In this document: in pieces, positions 35,360 through 44,255 of the stretch
Layout of the letters: each line of letters begins with the position of its first letter
Numbering within the stretch: position 1 is the stretch's first letter
DNA from: Haloferax marinisediminis
GTDB lineage: Archaea; Halobacteriota; Halobacteria; Halobacteriales; Haloferacaceae
DNA length: 64,000 nucleotides
Assembly (NCBI RefSeq): GCF_009674585.1
Contig: NZ_WKJP01000001.1
Location: 806,001 to 870,000 of the forward strand
Reading direction: 5' to 3'
The notes under the pieces: model-generated
What the model was told of the DNA's origin: nothing
The model's input: only the letters and a program-made list of their open reading frames with translations
Database searches by the model: none
Position numbers and translations under genes: made by a program

Positions 35360-36369
35360 GCGACGACCTCCTGTTTTTCGCGAATCATGGCAGTGAGCTT
35401 CGGCAGCACCTCGTGGAGGTCACCGACGATGCCGTAGTCGGCGTGTTCGAAGATTGCCGCGTTCGGGTCGGAGTTGACGGCGACGACGTACTCGCTGTCG
35501 TTCATCCCTTCGAGGTGCTGGACGGCACCCGAGATGCCGGCGGCGATGTACAGGTGCGGGCGAACGGTTTTCCCCGTCTGGCCGACCTGTCGGGCGGGTT
35601 CGACCCACCCTTCGTCGACGGCGGCGCGACTGGCGGCGACCTCGCCACCGAGTGCGTCGGCGAGGTCGACGATGGGTTGGAAGTTGCCTTCACATCCTGC
35701 GCCACCGGCGACGACCACGTCGGCGTCGGTGATGTCCACCACGTCGCTGACGACGCGTTCGATGACTGTCGAGAGCGTGTCTGCTTCGGTGACGACGACG
35801 TCGACCTCTTCGACTGCTGTTGTCGTGTCTACGTCCTCGTCGAGCGGTTCACTGGCGTCGAAGACGCCGGCGCGGACGGTGGCCATCTGTGGCCGGTGTG
35901 ACGGACACTTGATGGTCGCCATGGCGTCACCGCCGAAGGTCGGCCGACTCGCGAGGAGGAGGCCTTCGTCGTCGACGGCGAGTTCGGTACAGTCGGCGGT
36001 GAGGCCGGCGTGTGCCGGGACGGCGACACGGCCAGCGAAGTCGCGGCCGGTGTGGGTCCCGCCGATGAGGACGATACTTGGTTTGCGTTCCTCGACGAGA
36101 GCGCGGAACTGTTCACCGTAGGGGTCAGCCCGGTAGGGTTCGAACACCGGGTCGTCGGCGAGGAGTGCGTGGTCCGCCCCTCGCGCAACTGCCTCTTCGG
36201 CGAGGTGAGACACGCCGTCGCCCATGACGAGTGCGACGAGTGGTTCGTCCGTCTCGTCGGCGAGTTCGCGTCCTTTCGAGAGCAGTTCCCACGAGACGGG
36301 TACCGCTTCACCCTCGTGTTGTTCGACGAACACCCAGACGCCTCGATACTCGCTGATGTCGACTGTCAT
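35356..36369 (-). CDS. fixB: Electron transfer flavoprotein alpha subunit, FixB
   Basis: ETF alpha subunit, 337 residues. N-terminal domain I starts YRGVWVFVEQHEGEAVPVSW. The C-terminal FAD domain carries VVAGGAGCEGNFQPIVDLAD, then PARQVGQTGKTVRPHLYIAA and GISGAVQHLEGM, the classical ETF-alpha signature that holds FAD. With FixA it forms the bifurcating flavoprotein. Adjacent to fixA without a gap, and overlapping fixC. Confidence 0.93.
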   Translation of the reverse strand: MTVDISEYRGVWVFVEQHEGEAVPVSWELLSKGRELADETDEPLVALVMGDGVSHLAEEAVARGADHALLADDPVFEPYRADPYGEQFRALVEERKPSIVLIGGTHTGRDFAGRVAVPAHAGLTADCTELAVDDEGLLLASRPTFGGDAMATIKCPSHRPQMATVRAGVFDASEPLDEDVDTTTAVEEVDVVVTEADTLSTVIERVVSDVVDITDADVVVAGGAGCEGNFQPIVDLADALGGEVAASRAAVDEGWVEPARQVGQTGKTVRPHLYIAAGISGAVQHLEGMNDSEYVVAVNSDPNAAIFEHADYGIVGDLHEVLPKLTAMIREKQEVVA

Positions 36370-37149
36370 TCAGAGCACCTCCATGATGTGGTCGTACAGT
36401 TCGTCGACGTCGTCGACACGTACGCGTTCGCGCTCGACTGGTGTCGCCGTGTCCATGCCACCGACTTTCGTCGGCGAGTTTGCGAGGCCGACTCGGTCTA
36501 CGATACCGAGGTCGGCAGCAGTCCACTCGACCGGTTCGAACTCCGTCTCGGCGAATATTTTTCGGTGGAGTCCTGCGGGTCGCGGTCTGTTCGCGCCGAA
36601 CTCCATCGCCACGACGACGGGGAGTTTTGCTGCGACGCGCTCGTAGCCTCCCTCCACGTCTCGCTTTCCGACGAGGACACCCTCGTCGGGTCGCGGTTCG
36701 AGTGATTCGACGTAGGTGAGTTGTGACCACCCGTTGTGGGCGGCGATGCCGGGAGGCACCTGCCCAGTCGAGGAGTCTGTACTCTCTTCACCGCAGATGA
36801 CGACGTCCGCGTCGAGTTCTTCGGCTGCCCGCGCGAGTGCGAGGCTGGTCGGCCACGTGTCGCTGCCACCGAAGGCTCGGTCGGTCAGCAAGACGCCACC
36901 GTCGGCACCGGCTCCGACTGCTGTCTGGAGGACGGCCTTCGCCGGGGGTGGTCCCATCGTAATCGCGGTTACTGTCCCGCCGACCTCCTCGCGGAGTGCG
37001 AGCGCCGACTCGACGGCGTTCTGGTCGGGCCTGTTCAGGACCGCGGGCGCGTCGGATCGGTTCAACGTCCCTGTATCGGGGTCAATCGTGACGTCGTCCG
37101 CGTCGGGTACTTGTTTGACGCAGACGACGATGTTCCATCCGTCATTCAT
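36370..37149 (-). CDS. fixA: Electron transfer flavoprotein beta subunit, FixA
   Basis: ETF beta subunit, 259 residues: NIVVCVKQVPDADDVTIDPD at the start, LNRPDQNAVESALALREEVGG (family signature region) and VVICGEESTDSSTGQVPPGI. First gene of the operon fixA-fixB-fixC-fixX. The group as a whole matches EtfABCX of archaea and bacteria, which oxidises NADH and bifurcates electrons. No nitrogenase or carnitine genes lie here, so the ferredoxin sink is unknown. It is divergent from a UspA gene with 144 bp between the starts. Confidence 0.93.
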   Translation of the reverse strand: MNDGWNIVVCVKQVPDADDVTIDPDTGTLNRSDAPAVLNRPDQNAVESALALREEVGGTVTAITMGPPPAKAVLQTAVGAGADGGVLLTDRAFGGSDTWPTSLALARAAEELDADVVICGEESTDSSTGQVPPGIAAHNGWSQLTYVESLEPRPDEGVLVGKRDVEGGYERVAAKLPVVVAMEFGANRPRPAGLHRKIFAETEFEPVEWTAADLGIVDRVGLANSPTKVGGMDTATPVERERVRVDDVDELYDHIMEVL

Positions 37150-37280
37150 GATTGGACGGCGCCGTCGTATGCGGCGCTCAGCCCGAACTACGCGCGTTGG
37201 GACTACATAGCGGGAACATCATTCTCGAAAATTAGGAACGGAATGTGTGCTATTACACCTCCTCCGACGTACACAGTTTC

Positions 37281-37286
37281 AGGAGG
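37281..37286 (+). promoter_or_regulatory. Shine-Dalgarno site of the UspA gene
   Basis: aggagg lies six bases before the ATG at 37293. This is a strong anti-16S match. Most genes here lack such a site, so this mRNA has a leader. The site sets the start codon. Confidence 0.7.
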
Positions 37287-37292
37287 GTTACA

Positions 37293-37904
37293 ATGTACAC
37301 TCACATCCTCGTTCCCGTCGATGGCAGTCCAGAAGCCGAGAATGCGGTGGGTCACGCGGTCCATCTCGCCGACGCAGTCGACGCCGCGATTCACGCGCTG
37401 TACGTCGCGGGGGCACCATCTGGCGACGAATCGAAAGACCGAGCAGTCGCCGAGCGCGGGCGGCGCGCACTCGAAGACGTCCGTGAGCGTGCCGAAGAAC
37501 ACGGCCTCACCGTCGATACGACCGTCGCCGACGGAGAACCGGCCGCGACCATCGCCGAGTACGCCGACACGACCAACGCGGACCTCATCGTGATGGGGAC
37601 CCACGGCCGCGATGGCGTCGACCGACTGCTCAACGGCAGTGTTGCAGAACGCGTCGGCCGCCACGTCTCGATTCCCGTGATGACGATTCGACTGGGCGAC
37701 GGCGAACAGTCGGTGAAGTCGCCACTCCAGGCGCAGCGAATCGCTCGCGAGAAACTCGAACTCGCCGGTCACGACGACGCCGTCATCGAGTCGCCGTCAC
37801 ACCAGCGGACCGCGTGGGTCGTCCACGCGACGGACGAACGAGGCGAGTACAACGTCCACATCAACAGCGCCTCTGGACGGGCGAAAATCGTCCAACTCGG
37901 GTGA
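37293..37904 (+). CDS. UspA protein with extra C-terminal domain
   Basis: Universal stress protein of 203 residues. Residues 1-142 are a UspA domain: MYTHILVPVDGSPEAENAVG, then DLIVMGTHGRDGVDRLLNGS and SIPVMTIR. The motif G-x2-G-x9-G-S is present, so it probably binds ATP. About 60 residues follow: LQAQRIAREKLELAGHDDAV and AWVVHATDERGEYNVHINSA, which look like a PepSY-like beta-alpha unit. Most haloarchaeal UspA proteins stop near 145. It is divergent from fixA, and it has a Shine-Dalgarno leader. Confidence 0.85.
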   Translation: MYTHILVPVDGSPEAENAVGHAVHLADAVDAAIHALYVAGAPSGDESKDRAVAERGRRALEDVRERAEEHGLTVDTTVADGEPAATIAEYADTTNADLIVMGTHGRDGVDRLLNGSVAERVGRHVSIPVMTIRLGDGEQSVKSPLQAQRIAREKLELAGHDDAVIESPSHQRTAWVVHATDERGEYNVHINSASGRAKIVQLG

Positions 37905-37917
37905 CGAGACCCGAGTT

Positions 37918-39717
37918 TTATTCTAAGTCGAGGAGCGTCGCCGCTTCGTCGAGGAACGACTCGTACACCGACATCGCGTCCTCGATTGGGTCGGGTTCGG
38001 TCATGTCCACGCCGGCCGTCTTCAGCACGTCGAGTGGGTACTCACTGCCGCCGAGTGCGAGCGCCTCGCGGTAGTCTGCGGCCGCAGAATCGCCTTCTTC
38101 GCGGATACGTTCGACGATGGCGGCGGCCGCCGAGATGCCCGTCGCGTACTGGTAGACGTAGTAGTTGTAGTAGAAGTGGGGAATCCGCATCCACTCGCGG
38201 GCGATGTGGTCGTCCGTCTCGGCGGGTGCGTAGTACTCGGCTTTCAGGTCGCCGTAGAGTTGGTCGAAGCGGTCCGGGGTGAGTGCGCCGTCTTCTTCGA
38301 CGATTTCGTGAATCTGGAGTTCGAAGTCCGCGAACATCGTCTGGCGGAACAGCGTCGAGCGGAACCGTTCGAGGTACTCGTCGAGGACGTGCATCCGGAG
38401 TTCGTCGTCGTCGACGTTCTCTAAGAGGTACTCGGTGAGGAGCGTCTCGTTGACCGTCGAGGCGACTTCGGCCGTGAAGATGTCGTAACTCGCGTCGTGC
38501 CACGGTTGCTCGTCGTTGGCGAGTTCGGAGTGCATCGAGTGGCCCAGCTCGTGGGCGAGCGTGAACATACTCGCGGCGTCGTCCTGATAGTTCATCATGA
38601 TGAACGGCTGGGTGTCGTAGGTCCCGGACGAGAACGCTCCGGCGCGCTTTCCGCGGTTTTCGTACACGTCCACCCATCGGTTTTCGAGGCCCTCGGCCAT
38701 GCGCTCTTGGTACTCCTCGCCGAGGGGAGCGACGGCTTCGATGATGTACTCTTTCGCTTGCTCGTACGGAATCTCCGGCCCGTGGCCACCCGTCAGTGAG
38801 ACGTAGAGGTCCCACATCTGCAACTCGTCTGCACCGATGGCCTCTCGCTTCAGTTCGGCGTGGCGGTGGAGGTGTTCGAGGTTGTCGCGGACGGATTCCA
38901 GCAGGTTGTCGTACACTTCGACGGGCACGTTCGGGCCGTCGAGTGCGGCTTCCCGGGCAGTCTCGTAGTTACGAATACGGGCCTTTTTCACGTCGGCTTT
39001 GACGCTGTTTTTCAGCGACGACCCGACGGTGTTTCGCACGTCTGCCCAGCGGTCGTAGAACTCCTCGTGGACTGCTCGGCGGAACGCGCGGTCGGGGTGC
39101 TTCTGCAGTTTGGTGAAGTTCCCTTGCGTAATCTCGACAGACGTTCCGTCGGGCTTTTCGACCGTCGGGAACTCGAGGTCTGCGTTCGCGAGCATGGAGT
39201 AGATGTCGCTCGGCGACCCGGTCACGTCCGAGAGGTCAGCGAGGACCGCTTCGACTTCGGTCGAGCGCGTGTGTTCTTTCGTCCGAAGGACGTCGTCGAA
39301 GTAGTGTTCGTACGCTTCGAGCGCCGGTTCCTCGTCGATGAACGCCTGCATCTCGTCGCGGTCGAGTTCCTGCAGTTCGGGGTCGAGGTAGCTGACCGCG
39401 CTCCGTGCCTTCGACGCCAGTGCTTCGGCACGGCCGGCCTGTGCTTGGTACTCCTGGTTTCGCGTATCCTCGCTGCTCCGAAGGTTGGCGTACGAGACGA
39501 CCATCGACACCTCGCGAAGCACCGACTCCATCGTCTCGAGGAGTTCGAGAAGCGTTTCGGGGTCGTCCGTCGCTCGCCCCTCGTACGCTTCGAGTTCGGG
39601 GATTCGTTCGGCAACCTCCTCGTACGCGCTCTCCCACTCCTCGTCGGTGGTGTAGATGCTGTCGAGGTCCCATTTGTACTCCTCGTCGATGTCGCTCCGC
39701 TCGGGAACCGAACTCAT
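37918..39717 (-). CDS. pepF: Oligoendopeptidase F (M3 family)
   Basis: Zinc oligopeptidase of 599 residues, usual length for PepF. The zinc site is TLAHELGHSMHSELA (HELGH near residues 384-388), with the third ligand Glu in IFTAEVASTVNE. The N-terminal two thirds is helical and closes over short peptides, so only oligopeptides enter. It degrades peptides left by the proteasome in the cytoplasm. It is convergent with the UspA gene, 13 bp apart. Confidence 0.93.
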   Translation of the reverse strand: MSSVPERSDIDEEYKWDLDSIYTTDEEWESAYEEVAERIPELEAYEGRATDDPETLLELLETMESVLREVSMVVSYANLRSSEDTRNQEYQAQAGRAEALASKARSAVSYLDPELQELDRDEMQAFIDEEPALEAYEHYFDDVLRTKEHTRSTEVEAVLADLSDVTGSPSDIYSMLANADLEFPTVEKPDGTSVEITQGNFTKLQKHPDRAFRRAVHEEFYDRWADVRNTVGSSLKNSVKADVKKARIRNYETAREAALDGPNVPVEVYDNLLESVRDNLEHLHRHAELKREAIGADELQMWDLYVSLTGGHGPEIPYEQAKEYIIEAVAPLGEEYQERMAEGLENRWVDVYENRGKRAGAFSSGTYDTQPFIMMNYQDDAASMFTLAHELGHSMHSELANDEQPWHDASYDIFTAEVASTVNETLLTEYLLENVDDDELRMHVLDEYLERFRSTLFRQTMFADFELQIHEIVEEDGALTPDRFDQLYGDLKAEYYAPAETDDHIAREWMRIPHFYYNYYVYQYATGISAAAAIVERIREEGDSAAADYREALALGGSEYPLDVLKTAGVDMTEPDPIEDAMSVYESFLDEAATLLDLE

Positions 39718-39799
39718 GACTCACCCGTCGCACGCGCGAATGGTAAGCCTTGTCAATCGACTGCCGGCGAAGAGAAGAGTGGACGAACTGGTGTCGAGA

Positions 39800-39955
39800 T
39801 TAGTGCCGCGTCGCTCTCGCTTGGCGGACCTGCGCACCGTCACGAACCATGTCTTCACAGTGAGGACAAACTCGTGGCTCCTCCATGCCTTCTGGGGCGA
39901 ACACCCTGACGTAACCTTCCGTAACGAAAGAACCGCAGTTCTGACATTGTGGCAT
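39800..39955 (-). CDS. DUF7563-type zinc-finger micro-protein
   Basis: A 51-residue protein, MPQCQNCGSFVTEGYVRVFA at the start and ARATRH at the end. Two CxxC knuckles, CQNC and CPHC, bind one zinc ion. The pattern matches the haloarchaeal DUF7563 family of small zinc fingers. Its function is unknown. A minus-strand TATA-like box (39977-39986) is centred 27 nt before the ATG, so it is leaderless. It lies next to pepF and divergent from the M28 peptidase gene. Confidence 0.85.
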   Translation of the reverse strand: MPQCQNCGSFVTEGYVRVFAPEGMEEPRVCPHCEDMVRDGAQVRQARATRH

Positions 39956-39994
39956 GGTAATCGTCGCTACCACGTCAAATTAGTTAGAAGTTGG

Positions 39995-40011
39995 GGATAA
40001 ATTTTTTATCC
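39995..40011. promoter_or_regulatory. Palindromic TATA-like element
   Basis: GGATAAATTTTTTATCC is an inverted repeat with a three-base centre. On the plus strand it can act as TATA box of the M28 peptidase gene, with transcription starting near 40030. The symmetry also allows binding by a dimeric regulator. Confidence 0.45.
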
Positions 40012-40066
40012 GAGTTGTCAGCACCCACGACGGAAGCCACTTGGAGTGGCGGTGAGTGGTGAGGCC

Positions 40067-41404
40067 ATGGACGATCTGCCACCTGCGGCCCGTGAGGCGT
40101 TTGCCCGAACGTGGACCGATGGCCGGCCGTGGAACTTTCTCACCCGATTGACTGCACTCGGTGACCGGATGGCCGGTGGGCCGGGTGACGCCCGTGCAGG
40201 TGACCTCGTCGCCGACGCCTTCGCAGACGCCGGTGTCGAACGCGTCGAATTTGACCCCTTCGAGATGGCTCACTGGACGCGTGGCGAGACGACGCTCGAA
40301 CTCACCGCCCCTGACGAACGTTCGTTCGAAGCCATCGCGCTCCCGTACGCTCCCGCCGCTGACGTGTCGGGTCCACTCGTGGACGTTGGCTACGGGACGC
40401 CCGCCGAAATCGATGACCACGACGTCGAGGGAGCCATCGTCGTCGCCAGTACGACGACCCCCGCGGGTGGCCGATTCGTCCACCGGATGGAGAAGTTCAA
40501 CTACGCTATCGACTCGGGAGCGGCGGGGTTCGTCTTCGTCAACCACGACCCCGGACAACTGCCACCGACGGGTGCGCTCCGCTACGACGAAGAAGCAATC
40601 GCCCCCGCGGCCGGAGTGAGCAAAGAGACCGGGGCGTGGTTGACCGACTACGCGAAGCGAGGGGGACGCGCCCACCTCACGGTCGATGCCGCCACGGAAC
40701 CCGGCGAGAGCAGAAACGTCGTCGGTCACCTCGGCCCGGAGACGGACCGAGAACTCGTCTTCTGTGCGCACTACGACGCGCACGACACTGCCGAAGGCGC
40801 ACTCGACAATGGGTGTGGCATCGCAACTGTCGTCACCGCGGCCAGAATCCTCGCTGAGATGGACCTCGACGTCGGCGTCCGTGTCGTCGGCGTCGGTGCC
40901 GAAGAACTCGGTCTGACCGGCGCAGAACACCTCGTCGAGACGCTCGACCTCGACCGGGTCGCCGCCGTGGTGAACGTCGATGGCGCGGGGCGGTTCCGTG
41001 ACCTCGTGGCGATGACGCACGCCTCGGAACAGATGGGCGATGTCGCGTCCCGCGTCGCCGACGACGCTCGGCACCCGATTCGCGTCGAATCCGAACCACA
41101 TCCGTTCAGCGACCAGTGGCCGTTCGTTCGTTCTGGTGTTCCGGCCGTCCAACTCCACAGTGACAGCGGCGAACGCGGCCGCGGATGGGGCCACACCCAC
41201 GCGGACACGCGAGACAAAGTAGACGACAGAAACATCCGCGAACACGGGATGTTGGCGGCGCTTCTCGTCCGCGAACTCGCGACAGAAGTGGCGGACGGAG
41301 AACTCCCGCGACTCGACGACGACGAACTCGCCGCGGAGTTCAGACGGGCGAACTTCGAGACGGGCATGAAAGCAGCGAGTATCTGGCCGACAGACTGGGA
41401 GTAG
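40067..41404 (+). CDS. M28 family zinc aminopeptidase-like protein
   Basis: Two-zinc peptidase of 445 residues. Ligand motifs are in order: VFCAHYDAHDTAEGALDNGC (His and bridging Asp), GVGAEELGLTGAEHLV (catalytic Glu pair), VVNVDGAGR (Asp) and GWGHTHADTRDKVDD (His). The N-terminal 170 residues hold a PA-like insert (GTPAEIDDHDVEGAIVVAST). There is no signal peptide, so it is probably cytoplasmic. The start is taken at the ATG. GTG codons at 40046 and 40052 are possible. Substrate may be short peptides or an N-acyl amino acid. Confidence 0.86.
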   Translation: MDDLPPAAREAFARTWTDGRPWNFLTRLTALGDRMAGGPGDARAGDLVADAFADAGVERVEFDPFEMAHWTRGETTLELTAPDERSFEAIALPYAPAADVSGPLVDVGYGTPAEIDDHDVEGAIVVASTTTPAGGRFVHRMEKFNYAIDSGAAGFVFVNHDPGQLPPTGALRYDEEAIAPAAGVSKETGAWLTDYAKRGGRAHLTVDAATEPGESRNVVGHLGPETDRELVFCAHYDAHDTAEGALDNGCGIATVVTAARILAEMDLDVGVRVVGVGAEELGLTGAEHLVETLDLDRVAAVVNVDGAGRFRDLVAMTHASEQMGDVASRVADDARHPIRVESEPHPFSDQWPFVRSGVPAVQLHSDSGERGRGWGHTHADTRDKVDDRNIREHGMLAALLVRELATEVADGELPRLDDDELAAEFRRANFETGMKAASIWPTDWE

Positions 41405-41426
41405 CCCGGTTCGAGTCTCGCGCGGA

Positions 41427-42236
41427 CTACTCGTCGACTCCGTCGCGGATGCGTGACCCAACGCGCCACCCAATTCGGTCTTCGAGTGCTTGTTCGTCGA
41501 AGGCGCGGATGGTACTCTCGGCCGCATCGGGGTCGAGACGGAACTCGACGTCGGGATAGTCGACCCCAGTGAGGACCAGGGGTGTCGGCGGTGCGGGAGG
41601 GACGCCAGCAGGTCCCTTCAGATGTTCCGGTCCGAGTACGTCGTCTACTTTCGACATCGGGGCTGCTTCCGTCGCGACGGAACGAACCAGCGAGACGAGA
41701 CGGCGGACGAGTTCGCGAGCGAACCCGCCTGCTTCGACGCGACAGACGAGGAAGTCACCATCTCTGGTCAGGTCGCCGTCGATGGTTCGAACAGTGCCCC
41801 AGTCGTCGGGCGTGAGGTTGTGGAAGTCGTGTTCGCCGCGAAGGGCGTCGAAAACGGCACGAGCGCGTTCGTCGTCGAACGTCCCTGTCGGCGCGTAGAG
41901 TTCGTAGACGTACTCTCGCCGAGTCGGGAGGTGTCTCGCGTGAAAGTCGTCGGGAACGTCGGCGGCGGCCCACGCTCTGACCGTCCCCGGCAGTTCGGAG
42001 TTCAACGCTCGCGGCGTACACCAGCCGGGACACTCGAACGCGACGGTCTGTGCGAGCGCCGAGACGCCGGCGTCTGTCCGCCCCGCGGCGGCGTATCCTT
42101 CCGGGACCGCTTCCGACTCACAGACACCGAGGTCACGACAGGCATCGAGAATCGCGTCTTCGACGGTGGGGACGTCCGGTTGTCGCTGGAATCCGTAGTA
42201 CGGACGGCCATCGTACGCGATACGGAAGGCGCGCAT
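41427..42236 (-). CDS. truA: tRNA pseudouridine synthase A
   Basis: Enzyme of 269 residues that isomerises uridines in the anticodon arm (positions 38-40) of tRNAs. MRAFRIAYDGRPYYGFQRQP at the start and AAAGRTDAGVSALAQ with catalytic Asp55 are family signatures. EYVYELYAPTG, HDFHNLT and AGGFARELVRRLVSL follow as usual. The start is the ATG at 42236, since the 13 residues before it do not belong to the fold. It is convergent with the M28 gene, 22 bp away. Confidence 0.93.
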   Translation of the reverse strand: MRAFRIAYDGRPYYGFQRQPDVPTVEDAILDACRDLGVCESEAVPEGYAAAGRTDAGVSALAQTVAFECPGWCTPRALNSELPGTVRAWAAADVPDDFHARHLPTRREYVYELYAPTGTFDDERARAVFDALRGEHDFHNLTPDDWGTVRTIDGDLTRDGDFLVCRVEAGGFARELVRRLVSLVRSVATEAAPMSKVDDVLGPEHLKGPAGVPPAPPTPLVLTGVDYPDVEFRLDPDAAESTIRAFDEQALEDRIGWRVGSRIRDGVDE

Positions 42237-42315
42237 GCCACGGAGTTTACCGTGACCGTACTTAATCGACCCCACTCTGACGGCGGCGAAAAAAACAGGT
42301 CCTACGCGAAACTAC

Positions 42316-42762
42316 TTACTCGTCTTCCATCGGCGACTCTTCGCCACGGATGGTGAGAATCGGCACGTCCGTTATCCGAAGGACGCGCTCTGTGACGCTT
42401 CCAATGAGGTAGCGTTCCAGTCCACGGCGGCCGTGGGTTCCCATCACGATGAGGTCGACGTCGTGTTCGTCGGCGTACCGAAGGATTGTGCGGTGCGGCG
42501 ACCCGTTTTCGACGGCCGTCACGACCTCGACACCTGCTTCGTCACCAGCCTCGACGGCCTTCGAGACGATTCGCTCGCCCTCTTTTTCGTAGGCACGAAC
42601 GAGACCACCGGCATCGAGTTGTGTCGCGTGGAGGACGCGTTCGTCGACGACGTAGAGCGCGTGAACCGTCGCGTCCATGGCCTTTGCGAGGCCCATCGCC
42701 TCGTCGAGTGCCGAGTCGCTGGGGCCGCTTCCGTCGAGAGGGACGAGAATCGTGTTGTACAT
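42316..42762 (-). CDS. Universal stress protein UspA
   Basis: Single UspA domain of 148 residues, the standard size. MYNTILVPLDGSGPSDSALD starts the fold. DLIVMGTHGRRGLERYLIGSV and RITDVPILTIR contain the ATP-binding G-x2-G-x9-G-S motif. It is 79 bp upstream of truA on the same strand. It lacks the C-terminal extension of the UspA at 37293. Confidence 0.9.
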   Translation of the reverse strand: MYNTILVPLDGSGPSDSALDEAMGLAKAMDATVHALYVVDERVLHATQLDAGGLVRAYEKEGERIVSKAVEAGDEAGVEVVTAVENGSPHRTILRYADEHDVDLIVMGTHGRRGLERYLIGSVTERVLRITDVPILTIRGEESPMEDE

Positions 42763-42882
42763 GTCAGTCAACGATACGGCGGGAAGAGAGAAAAGGACGT
42801 TCGCCACTACCACTCGGCGAGAATCGCGGGTGTGAGGCGAGTTCAGTGCCGCAGAGCGTGACTCCGCGGCGACGTACGAAGA

Positions 42883-44178
42883 TTACTCGTAGTCTTCGTA
42901 GGTGGGTTCGTCTCGGTCACCCGGGAAGTCGTCGACGGGTGCGGTCGTCTGGTCGCCAGACGCCATGTCCTTGATGGTCACTTCGCCGTTTTCGAGGTCG
43001 CGCTCACCGACGATGACGACGCTGCTGGCGTTTATCGAGTCGGCGTAGGACATCTGTGCGCCGAAACTCCGGTCGGACACGTCGACTTCGACGACGTTGC
43101 CTGCTGCACGGAGTTCTCGGGCGATGCGAGACGCCACGTCACGGGTGTCGCCGACGGTGAGGAGGTAGTAATCCGTCGAGAGTTCTTCGTCGGGCCAGAC
43201 GCCGGCGCGCTGGCAGAGCAGTTGTAGCGGTGCGGCACCGATGCCGACACCGACCGCAGGGGTGGGTTGGCCACCGAAGGATTCGATGAGGTCGTCGTAT
43301 CGACCGCCACCGAACGCGGCACGGGAGACCTCACCCGTCGAGTCGAAGCACTCGAAGACGACGCCGGTGTAGTAGTCGAGGCCGCGAGCAGTCGTCAGCG
43401 ACACGTGACAGACGTCTCCGGCACCGAAGTCTTCGACTGCAGCGAGGACGTTCTGGAGGTTTTCGACCGCCGCTTCGACGTTCTCGCCACCGAATTCGGC
43501 GATTTCGTCGAGGTCGCCGCGTTCGATGAGGGAGGCGAACTCGTCGGCCTGATCGTACGAGAGGCCCGCATCGGAGAGCAGTCCGAGGTACTCCTCGCGT
43601 TCGACTTTCTCGGACTTGTCGACGGCTCGGATGGCGTCTCGAACGTCGACGTCAGCGTCGAACGACCGGAGCAGGCCACCGAGAATGTCGCGGTGGGAGA
43701 CACGGAACTCGAAATCGTCGGCCGTGAGGCCGAGGTCGAAGAGGGCGTCGGCACAGAACGCCAGAATCTCGGCGTCGGCCTCCGGTTCAGACGACCCGAA
43801 GATGTCGGCGTTCGTCTGGTAGAACTCGCGGAAGCGAGCCTGTTGGACCTGTTCGTAGCGCCAGAACGGGCGGGTCGAGACCCACTTGATGGGCTTCGAC
43901 AGTTCCTGCTGTTTCGCGACGACCATGCGGGCGACGGTCGGCGTCAGTTCCGGTGCGAGAGAGATGTTACGGCCACCTTTGTCCTCGAAGGCGTACAACT
44001 CGTCGACGATTTCCTCGCCGGACTTGTCGACGTACATCTGCGTCCGCTCGAGGTACGGCGTCCCGATCTCACGGAACCCGTACTGAGCGGCAGCGGTCTC
44101 GACAGTGTCGATGACCGCTCGCCGTGCCGACATCTCGCCGGGATAGAAATCACGAAATCCCTTGAGTCGCTCGTACAT
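42883..44178 (-). CDS. hisS: Histidyl-tRNA synthetase
   Basis: Class II aminoacyl-tRNA synthetase, 431 residues. It shows motif 1 around EIGTPYLERTQMYVDKSGEE, motif 2 at RPFWRYEQVQQARFREFYQ, the histidine-A motif GLDYYTGVVFE and motif 3 at AFGGGRYDDL and AVGVGIGAAPL. The anticodon-binding domain occupies the C-terminal 95 residues, with an acidic tail. Single gene with its own start. The downstream stop lies 120 bp from a UspA start. Confidence 0.95.
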   Translation of the reverse strand: MYERLKGFRDFYPGEMSARRAVIDTVETAAAQYGFREIGTPYLERTQMYVDKSGEEIVDELYAFEDKGGRNISLAPELTPTVARMVVAKQQELSKPIKWVSTRPFWRYEQVQQARFREFYQTNADIFGSSEPEADAEILAFCADALFDLGLTADDFEFRVSHRDILGGLLRSFDADVDVRDAIRAVDKSEKVEREEYLGLLSDAGLSYDQADEFASLIERGDLDEIAEFGGENVEAAVENLQNVLAAVEDFGAGDVCHVSLTTARGLDYYTGVVFECFDSTGEVSRAAFGGGRYDDLIESFGGQPTPAVGVGIGAAPLQLLCQRAGVWPDEELSTDYYLLTVGDTRDVASRIARELRAAGNVVEVDVSDRSFGAQMSYADSINASSVVIVGERDLENGEVTIKDMASGDQTTAPVDDFPGDRDEPTYEDYE

Positions 44179-44255
44179 GGGCAGTGGTTGGCGAAGGCCG
44201 CGCTTGAAACCTGTTGTTCGGGCGCGCGGCCGACCACTCGTCCGTCAGATGAGTA

